Below, one piece after another: positions 58,005 to 64,000 of a DNA stretch of 64,000 nucleotides (positions are counted from its first letter, which is position 1; each line of letters begins with the position of its first letter). A program made the translations under genes and the position numbers. The notes under the pieces were generated by a model. It saw only the letters and a program-made list of their open reading frames with translations, was not told the DNA's origin and made no database searches. Source of the DNA: Paenibacillus nasutitermitis (GTDB lineage Bacteria; Bacillota; Bacilli; Paenibacillales; Paenibacillaceae); the NCBI RefSeq assembly GCF_014641075.1, contig NZ_BMHP01000014.1, positions 1-64,000 on the forward strand, written 5' to 3'.

Positions 58005-59114
58005 GTGTATTTGAATTCCATACAATTGCAGCATTATCGTAATTACGAGCAGCTGGAAGTGAAAACGGACAGCCAGGTCAATTTGTTTGTCGGACCCAAC
58101 GCGCAGGGGAAAACCAACCTGCTGGAAGCGATTTTTGTGCTGGCTTTAACCAAATCGCACCGGACAAGCAAAGATAAAGAGTTGATTGGCTGGCAGTCCT
58201 CAGACGCCAGGATAATTGGCGAAGTGGAGAAGAAATACGGGACTGTCAAGCTGGATCTGACCTTGTCGACACAAGGTAAGAAAGCAAGAATCAACGGACT
58301 TGAGCAGCGCAAGCTGAGCGATTTTGTAGGATCCCTCAATGTGGTAATGTTTGCCCCGGAGGATCTGGAAATCGTCAAAGGCACACCTGGTATCCGCAGG
58401 CGATTTCTCGATATGGAGATCGGTCAGGTGCAGCCGGGTTATTTGCATTCGCTCGGACAGTACCATAAGGTGCTGCTGCAGCGAAACAATTACTTGAAAG
58501 CTTCCGCACCCGCAAGCTCCCAGCAGGCTATGCTGGAGGTGTGGAATATGCAGCTTATTGAGTATGGTGTTAAAATTATTAAAAAAAGGCAAAGCTTTAT
58601 TCATAAGCTGCAAAAATGGGCGCAGCACATCCATTCCGGCATAACGGCCGGCGCAGAGGAATTGACGATTGTTTACCGCCCCTCCTTCGAAACGGACGCA
58701 GCGGAAGATGAATCTGTTTTATTTGAGCAATTTATGATAAAGTTAACACAGGTAAAAGATCAGGAACTGCGCCGCGGGATGACGCTTGTCGGCCCTCACC
58801 GGGATGATCTGGCCTTTTTTATAAACGGGAAGGAAGCTTCGGTATACGGGTCGCAAGGCCAGCAGCGAACTACCGCGTTATCGCTTAAGCTTGCCGAAAT
58901 CGAACTCATTCACGATGAGATTGGAGAGTATCCGCTGCTGCTGCTGGATGATGTGCTGTCGGAGCTGGATCAGAATCGGCAGACGCAGCTGATTGAGACT
59001 TTTCAAAGCAAGGTGCAGACCTTTATAACCACAACGGGCCTGGAGAGCGTCAATTTGAGCAAGCTGCAGGACTCCCGCATTTATCAGGTTCGCAATGGTG
59101 AAGTCATTCTTTAA
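58005..59114 (+). CDS. recF: DNA recombination/repair protein RecF
   Basis: 369 residues of an SMC-like ATPase that helps load RecA at gaps. Walker A GPNAQGKTNLLEAI, signature YGSQGQQRTTALSLKLAEI and Walker B PLLLLDDVLSELD are visible. The GTG at 58005-58007 is preferred as start because GGGAGG lies seven bases upstream and the protein then begins YLNSIQLQHYRNY, like the family. Confidence 0.97.
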   Translation: MYLNSIQLQHYRNYEQLEVKTDSQVNLFVGPNAQGKTNLLEAIFVLALTKSHRTSKDKELIGWQSSDARIIGEVEKKYGTVKLDLTLSTQGKKARINGLEQRKLSDFVGSLNVVMFAPEDLEIVKGTPGIRRRFLDMEIGQVQPGYLHSLGQYHKVLLQRNNYLKASAPASSQQAMLEVWNMQLIEYGVKIIKKRQSFIHKLQKWAQHIHSGITAGAEELTIVYRPSFETDAAEDESVLFEQFMIKLTQVKDQELRRGMTLVGPHRDDLAFFINGKEASVYGSQGQQRTTALSLKLAEIELIHDEIGEYPLLLLDDVLSELDQNRQTQLIETFQSKVQTFITTTGLESVNLSKLQDSRIYQVRNGEVIL

Positions 59115-59141
59115 GTGCTGAAACGGCGAAAGGTGGAGGCT

Positions 59142-59390
59142 ATGTATATACATCTGGGCGGAGAGAAAATAATTCGCGCTGCGGAGCTCGTGGCGATCTT
59201 TGATATTTCTATCGAACAATCCTCCAAACTCTCCAAGCAATTTGTCGCCCAAGCCCGAAAGCGCAAGGACGTCGAAGTGATTGGCGAGGAAGAAGCGAAA
59301 TCCATTGTCGTCACCCAGCAAAAGATTTACTATTCCCCGATCTCGTCCTCTACGTTGAAGAAGCGATCGCATCATTTTGCGACCAATTAA
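59142..59390 (+). CDS. remB: RemB/YaaB-like DUF370 regulator
   Basis: 82 residues starting MYIHLGGEKIIRAAELVAIFD, the extracellular-matrix regulator RemB (DUF370) pattern, ending in a basic tail (STLKKRSHHFATN). RemA/RemB proteins influence biofilm-matrix genes in Bacillus. The ATG at 59142-59144 follows AAAGGTGGAGG; upstream in-frame residues are not conserved. It is 27 bases downstream of recF. Confidence 0.93.
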   Translation: MYIHLGGEKIIRAAELVAIFDISIEQSSKLSKQFVAQARKRKDVEVIGEEEAKSIVVTQQKIYYSPISSSTLKKRSHHFATN

Positions 59391-59492
59391 CAGTATCCGA
59401 CGGACCCGTAAGCTCACGCTTATGCTTGTATAGAAATAACGAAGCGGCATATCAGGTGCGAAACGTTCTTATTTTGGTTATGCCTTTAAGGT

Positions 59493-59552
59493 GCGTTTTC
59501 TTGCGAAAACGCTATAGCCTATGCTTTCGGAGTGCGTTTTCTACGAAAACGC
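59493..59552. repeat. Two near-identical palindromes upstream of gyrB
   Basis: GCGTTTTC-TTGC-GAAAACGC (59493-59512) and GCGTTTTC-TAC-GAAAACGC (59534-59552) each form an eight-base-pair stem, are both preceded by GT (GTGCGTTTTC), and lie 41 bases apart in the remB-gyrB gap. They look like a short interspersed palindromic repeat or paired operators. Confidence 0.6.
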
Positions 59553-59591
59553 TTAGTTATTCAGCAGTTGAGAGGAGCAGTGAATCCCAGC

Positions 59592-61508
59592 ATGTCGTCG
59601 AATCAGAATACGTATGATGCAAGTCAAATACAAGTCCTGGAAGGTTTGGAAGCCGTACGCAAGCGTCCCGGGATGTATATCGGCTCCACTAGCTCCAAAG
59701 GTCTTCACCATCTCGTTTGGGAGGTTGTCGACAACAGTATCGATGAAGCGCTGGCCGGGTATTGTGACCGGATCATGGTTACCATCCATGAAGATAACAG
59801 CGTAACGGTCATCGATAACGGCCGGGGGATTCCCGTTGGGGAAAATGCCAAGCTGAAAAGACCGACTGTTGAAGTGGTTCTGACCGTTCTTCACGCAGGC
59901 GGTAAATTTGGCGGCGACGATTCCGGCTACAAAGTGTCAGGGGGCCTCCACGGCGTTGGCATATCTGTCGTTAACGCTTTGTCCGAGCTGGTGGTCGTAA
60001 CCGTCAGCGTCGAAGGAAAAATCCACCAACAGGAATACCGTAGGGGAATTCCTCAATACGACCTGAAGGTGATCGGGGAAACAGAAGAAACGGGAACTAC
60101 GGTTCATTTCAAGCCGGATCCGGAGATTTTCAAGGAAACTACGGAATATGAATACGAAACCTTGCAATCGCGTATCCGTGAGATTGCTTTTTTGAATAAA
60201 GGTATCGAGATCGTTCTGCTGGATGAGCGTACAGGCGCGACCAATACGTACCGTTATGACGGGGGTATCATCGAGTTTGTCGAGTATTTGAACCGCAATC
60301 GCATAGCCTTGCACGAGCGGCCGATTTATGTGGATGGCTCAAAGGATAATATTCAGGTAGAGGTCGCCCTGCAGTACAATGACAGCTACAGCGAGAACAT
60401 TTATTCTTTTGCCAACAACATCAACACCCATGAGGGCGGAACGCATGAATCCGGTTTCAAAAGCGCTTTGACGCGGATTATCAATGATTATGCCCGTAAA
60501 ATGAATGCGATCAAGGAAAATGACTCCAATCTGTCCGGCGATGATGTTCGGGAAGGGCTGACGGCTATTATTTCCGTCAAAATTCCTGAACCCCAGTTCG
60601 AAGGGCAGACCAAAACCAAGCTTGGCAACAGCGAAGTCCGCGGTATCGTGGAATCCTGCTTTGCGGAGAAGCTTCAGGAGTTTCTGGATGAAAATCCGGC
60701 TGTTGCCAAGAAAATTATCGAAAAAGGGCTTCAGGCCTCCAGGGCGCGTGAAGCTGCCCGCAAAGCGCGTGAGCTGACAAGACGCAAAAGCGCGCTTGAA
60801 GTCAGTTCGCTTCCAGGGAAACTGGCCGATTGCTCCTCCAAGGATGCGTCCATAAGCGAGCTCTACATTGTCGAAGGGGACTCCGCAGGCGGATCCGCCA
60901 AACAGGGACGGGACCGTCATTTCCAGGCTATCCTGCCGCTCCGGGGCAAAATTCTCAACGTCGAGCGCGCGCGGCTGGACCGGATTCTGGGAAATGCCGA
61001 AATCCGGGCGATCATTACGGCACTTGGTACAGGGATCAGCGATGATTTTGACTTGGCCAAAGCGCGTTACCACAAAGTGATCCTGATGACGGATGCCGAT
61101 GTCGACGGAGCGCATATCCGGACGCTGCTGCTGACCTTCTTCTACCGCTATATGCGCAAAATTCTGGAAGCTGGCTTTATCTATATTGCCCAGCCTCCGC
61201 TTTTCAAGATCGAGCGCAATAAAGTCATCCGTTATGCGCAAAGCGAAAAGGAACGCGATGAAATTATTGCAGGATTTGGCGAAGGAGCTAAAGTTGGTGT
61301 CCAGCGCTATAAAGGTCTTGGAGAGATGAATGCTGTCCAGTTGTGGGAAACGACCATGGATCCCGAAAGCCGGACCATGCTCCAAGTTTCGATTGAAGAT
61401 GCTATGGAAGCGGATGAAATGTTTGAGACTCTGATGGGCGATAACGTTGAGCCACGACGCGAGTTTATCCAACAATACGCAAACCAGGTCAAAAACCTGG
61501 ATGTTTGA
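59592..61508 (+). CDS. gyrB: DNA gyrase subunit B
   Basis: 638 residues forming the ATPase/Toprim half of gyrase, which introduces negative supercoils. GHKL motifs: DNSIDEALAGYCD, IDNGRGIPVG, HAGGKFGG and YKVSGGLHGVGISVVNALS; Toprim: YIVEGDSAGGSAKQGRDR and MTDADVDGAHIRTLLL; C-terminal QRYKGLGEMN. The ATG at 59592-59594 (MSSNQNTYDAS) matches relatives; an in-frame GTG at 59580, closer to GAGAGGAG, is the alternative. Confidence 0.98.
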   Translation: MSSNQNTYDASQIQVLEGLEAVRKRPGMYIGSTSSKGLHHLVWEVVDNSIDEALAGYCDRIMVTIHEDNSVTVIDNGRGIPVGENAKLKRPTVEVVLTVLHAGGKFGGDDSGYKVSGGLHGVGISVVNALSELVVVTVSVEGKIHQQEYRRGIPQYDLKVIGETEETGTTVHFKPDPEIFKETTEYEYETLQSRIREIAFLNKGIEIVLLDERTGATNTYRYDGGIIEFVEYLNRNRIALHERPIYVDGSKDNIQVEVALQYNDSYSENIYSFANNINTHEGGTHESGFKSALTRIINDYARKMNAIKENDSNLSGDDVREGLTAIISVKIPEPQFEGQTKTKLGNSEVRGIVESCFAEKLQEFLDENPAVAKKIIEKGLQASRAREAARKARELTRRKSALEVSSLPGKLADCSSKDASISELYIVEGDSAGGSAKQGRDRHFQAILPLRGKILNVERARLDRILGNAEIRAIITALGTGISDDFDLAKARYHKVILMTDADVDGAHIRTLLLTFFYRYMRKILEAGFIYIAQPPLFKIERNKVIRYAQSEKERDEIIAGFGEGAKVGVQRYKGLGEMNAVQLWETTMDPESRTMLQVSIEDAMEADEMFETLMGDNVEPRREFIQQYANQVKNLDV

Positions 61509-61518
61509 ATACACATGC

Positions 61519-61558
61519 AAAAGCCGCCCGGTCTTATAGAATCCGGCGGCTTTTTTTT
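61519..61558. terminator. gyrB terminator (convergent with ATP-grasp gene)
   Basis: AAAGCCGCCCGG and CCGGCGGCTTT pair around a nine-base loop, followed by TTTTTT on the plus strand. It ends gyrB and separates it from the convergent minus-strand gene. Confidence 0.85.
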
Positions 61559-61569
61559 CGGGTCGCCCC

Positions 61570-62334
61570 CTATTTCCTTCTTGCTGTTCGGAAACGTCCG
61601 TACAACAGAGCATAACGATAGATTTTACGGAAAACCCGTTTATCCGGAAGTTTACGGAACAGAAAAGGGTCAGGCAGTGTATTTACTTCAAGAATCCAGG
61701 GCTTGAACGATTGGTCGATGGCAACATCGACCCCTATTTCCTTAAGACGGGGATAATCAAGCTGCAGCTGCTTTGCGGCGGAGACCCCTAATTTTCGCAG
61801 ACGGCTATTCAGGGAGGAGATCCGGCTGGCGGTAAGGTGGGTCTGCATGAGCCGCTCGAGCGTCATCGGAGTGCCGCCGCTGTGATAATTGGTGACAATT
61901 TTTGAAGGATGGCCCAGCCGTCCAATAATACCGGTTGATTCCCAATCATTCCTGGCGTTTTTTTGAACCATGACACGAATGTCGAATCTCCGCTTCCGGT
62001 GCTTTAACAAATGGATGCCGCGCTGGATTAGATAGGAACGGGATTTGATGGCACTTGCCTGCAGCGCGGTTGCCATGGCTTCGAAGCTGGTGAAGGCTCT
62101 AAGCCGGGTTCCCAATTGAAACGTATAGTGTCCATCTTGGTTCTCCACACGGATAACCCCATTGCCAAAGGTGCCCAGTTCAGGTTTAACATAAACCATT
62201 CTGTAATCGTTTAACATCTGCTTGAGCGTGTCCCGGCTCCATCTTTTCGTTGTTGGAATATAATCGCTCAATTCGTCTGACTTTATCAGGGAATTTGTTT
62301 TTGCCCATTTACTACTTACTCGTTGAATCGCCAA
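61570..62334 (-). CDS. YheC/YheD-type ATP-grasp protein (spore-coat-associated family)
   Basis: 254 residues with the YheC/YheD ATP-grasp pattern: MVYVKPELGTFGNGVIRVE (nucleotide-binding Lys and glycine loop), a basic RFDIRVMVQKNARNDWES strand, KIVTNYHSGGTP and the metal-binding IGVDVAIDQ...WILEVNTLPDP. Relatives are linked to the endospore coat; the ligated substrate is unknown. The start appears to be TTG at 62332-62334 with a weak GGCGGAG site. It lies between gyrB and gyrA on the opposite strand, interrupting the usual gyrB-gyrA pair. Confidence 0.85.
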   Translation of the reverse strand: MAIQRVSSKWAKTNSLIKSDELSDYIPTTKRWSRDTLKQMLNDYRMVYVKPELGTFGNGVIRVENQDGHYTFQLGTRLRAFTSFEAMATALQASAIKSRSYLIQRGIHLLKHRKRRFDIRVMVQKNARNDWESTGIIGRLGHPSKIVTNYHSGGTPMTLERLMQTHLTASRISSLNSRLRKLGVSAAKQLQLDYPRLKEIGVDVAIDQSFKPWILEVNTLPDPFLFRKLPDKRVFRKIYRYALLYGRFRTARRK

Positions 62335-62727
62335 ACCCAGCTCCGCCTTTCAGTTCTATTCTTGACTTTCGGTGTATTGCAAAGCATGCAGGAGACAGAG
62401 GTATAAAACGATGGTATAATAGGGATTATGCCTACTTTTGCTTTCTCCCAGTTGGGGAATCAATATGCCTGCCTGAATCCATTCCCAACCAGTTTATGCA
62501 AAGCCGTCAAAGTGGAGCGGGCGCTCACCCAGGTAACAGGAGATTATCGGGCATAACAACGGATTTATCAGAATACCGGGTAGAGGCATGATGGTATTGT
62601 GAAATGGCTATAATGTTTATATCTCACGTTATTCTTGTACAAGAATTCAACAAAGAAGCCTGGAAGTGGTATTCTTCGTTTGGATCAATAATGAACATTT
62701 ATTATGAAGTAGTTTAGGAGGACCAAA
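62335..62727. other. Intergenic region upstream of gyrA
   Basis: 393 bases. GAGACA (62392-62397) and TATAAT (62415-62420) with 17-base spacing and an extended -10 form a plausible gyrA promoter about 300 bases upstream; a second TATAAT lies at 62609-62614. A 42-codon frame from 62428 has no ribosome binding site and is not called. Confidence 0.45.
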
Positions 62728-64000
62728 ATGGCGGAAGAACATCGTTCGCAAGTAGTAAATCGCGATATCGGCGTTGAGATGCGGGAATCGTTCATGGATT
62801 ATGCGATGAGTATCATCGTCAGCCGCGCACTCCCGGATGTCAGGGATGGCCTGAAGCCGGTTCATCGCCGCATCCTGTTTGCGATGTCCGAGCTTGGGAT
62901 GTCCCCGGACAAGCCATATAAGAAATCCGCCAGAATCGTCGGCGAAGTTATCGGCAAATATCATCCTCATGGCGATTCTGCCGTTTACGAGACGATGGTA
63001 CGGATGGCACAGGATTTCTCGCTCCGCTATATGCTGATTGACGGTCACGGCAACTTTGGATCGATTGACGGCGATATGGCCGCAGCAATGCGTTATACGG
63101 AGGCGCGCCTGTCGAAGATTGCCATGGAGATGCTCCGCGATATTAACAAAGAAACCATTGATTTTGCGCCAAACTATGATGGAGAAGAGCATGAGCCTAT
63201 CGTCCTGCCAGCTCGTTTCCCTAACCTGCTGGTGAACGGGATTACCGGTATTGCCGTCGGGATGGCTACCAATATCCCGCCGCATAATTTGGGCGAGGTT
63301 ATTGATGGCGTTCAGGCGCTTATCCGCAATCCGGAAATTACGCCGCTGGAACTGATGGATTATATTAAAGGGCCGGACTTTCCGACTGCCGGCTTCCTCA
63401 TGGGACGCGAAGGCTTGCGCCAGGCATATACAACAGGACGCGGGTCGGTTACGATGCGCGCTCGTGCAACTATAGAAGACAATAACGGCAAAGGGCGCAT
63501 CATTGTCCATGAGCTCCCTTACCAAGTCAACAAAGCCCGTCTCGTCGAGAAAATCGCCGAGCTTGTACGGGAGAAGAACATTGAAGGCATTACCGATCTT
63601 CGTGATGAATCCGATCGCAACGGGATGCGTGTGGTTGTGGAATTGCGCCGGGATGTGAACCCCAGCGTTGTGCTTAACAATCTGTACAAGCAGACCCAAA
63701 TGCAAATGAATTTCGGTTTTAATATGCTGGCTCTGGTCAATCGCGAGCCGCGCGTATTGAATCTTCGGGATATTCTGTATTACTATTTGCAGCATCAGAT
63801 TGAGGTTATACGCCGCCGTACTGAATTTGATTTGAAGAAGGCGGAGGCACGCGCGCATATACTCGAAGGTTTGCGTATTGCGCTCGATCATCTGGATGAA
63901 GTTATTGCTCTTATCCGGGCATCGCAGACAACCGATATTGCCCGTGAAGGGCTCATATCCAGATTTTCTCTCAGTTATGACCAGGCTCAAGCTATATTGG
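62728..64000 (+). CDS. gyrA: DNA gyrase subunit A (partial, runs off window end)
   Basis: About the first 424 residues of GyrA, the DNA breakage-reunion subunit. After AGGAGGACCAAA the ATG opens MAEEHRSQVVNRDIGVEMRE; then SRALPDVRDGLKPVHRRILF, the quinolone-resistance region HPHGDSAVYETMVRMAQ (Ser at the position often mutated is kept, here GDSAV), the catalytic Tyr in AMRYTEARLSKIA, and GIAVGMATNIPPHN. The rest lies outside the window. Confidence 0.98.
   Translation, partial: MAEEHRSQVVNRDIGVEMRESFMDYAMSIIVSRALPDVRDGLKPVHRRILFAMSELGMSPDKPYKKSARIVGEVIGKYHPHGDSAVYETMVRMAQDFSLRYMLIDGHGNFGSIDGDMAAAMRYTEARLSKIAMEMLRDINKETIDFAPNYDGEEHEPIVLPARFPNLLVNGITGIAVGMATNIPPHNLGEVIDGVQALIRNPEITPLELMDYIKGPDFPTAGFLMGREGLRQAYTTGRGSVTMRARATIEDNNGKGRIIVHELPYQVNKARLVEKIAELVREKNIEGITDLRDESDRNGMRVVVELRRDVNPSVVLNNLYKQTQMQMNFGFNMLALVNREPRVLNLRDILYYYLQHQIEVIRRRTEFDLKKAEARAHILEGLRIALDHLDEVIALIRASQTTDIAREGLISRFSLSYDQAQAIL

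Noticed and set aside
62428..62556. 42-codon frame upstream of gyrA
   Set aside because: It begins right at a TATAAT box with no ribosome binding site, and its sequence has no protein-like pattern.
1..64000. CRISPR arrays, rRNA genes, prophage structural genes and a Ccr recombinase
   Set aside because: Looked for while reading but none seen; in particular no serine or tyrosine recombinase frame exists in the 3.2-13.3 kb island.

Overview
The window is the replication-origin region of a spore-forming Firmicute, most likely Paenibacillus or a close relative. The gene order rpmH-oriC-dnaA-dnaN-yaaA-recF-remB-gyrB-gyrA on one side, and rnpA-yidC/jag-mnmE-mnmG-rsmG-noc-parA-parB on the other, is the classic Bacillales origin layout. 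It also carries spore genes (yyaC, a YheC/YheD-type ATP-grasp gene) and the essential walRKHIJ operon. The core genes are moderately GC-rich, whereas about 3.2-13.1 kb is clearly AT-rich.

Layout. 1-3.2 kb holds the end of a response regulator gene, a group II intron maturase remnant, a DUF418 membrane protein and a TetR regulator. 3.2-13.26 kb is an accessory island at the 3' end of rlmH. 13.9-17.3 kb is a second accessory operon between rlmH and the conserved CxxH/CxxC-htrA genes. 17.6-25.5 kb is the cell-wall stress block (CxxH/CxxC protein, HtrA-like protease, WalJ-I-H-K-R). 25.7-45 kb carries an M23 peptidase, purA, dnaB-rplI-gdpP-yybS, an amidohydrolase, a CBS protein, an LCP protein, rpsF-ssb-rpsR, tRNA-Ser, small conserved genes and a cysteine desulfurase. 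44.9-54.3 kb is the segregation, tRNA-modification and membrane-insertion block on the minus strand. 54.3-64 kb holds oriC and the plus-strand replication genes, running into gyrA at the window edge.

Main discovery. The last codons of rlmH (EPYHK-stop) and the next few bases are repeated three more times in the same orientation, at about 10.91, 5.90 and 3.24 kb. The 3' end of rlmH (orfX) is the attachment site of staphylococcal cassette chromosome (SCC) elements, and these repeats closely resemble that site. They split the island into three tandem cassettes: two HEPN-domain (R-x4-H) proteins; a SIR2-STAND NLR-like protein plus an IS3-family insertion; and a zinc-ribbon/transmembrane/LRR protein plus a truncated group II intron. 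No cassette recombinase is visible, so these look like recombinase-less SCC-like cassettes with defence-type cargo.

Second discovery. Next to rlmH is a self-contained operon with its own promoter and terminator: an ABC exporter with a C-terminal cyclic-nucleotide-binding domain, two paralogous GNAT-like proteins, and between them a 32-codon peptide gene with a near-perfect ribosome binding site, joined to the second GNAT-like gene by a TAATG overlap. It looks like an undescribed peptide modification/export unit, but its product is unknown.
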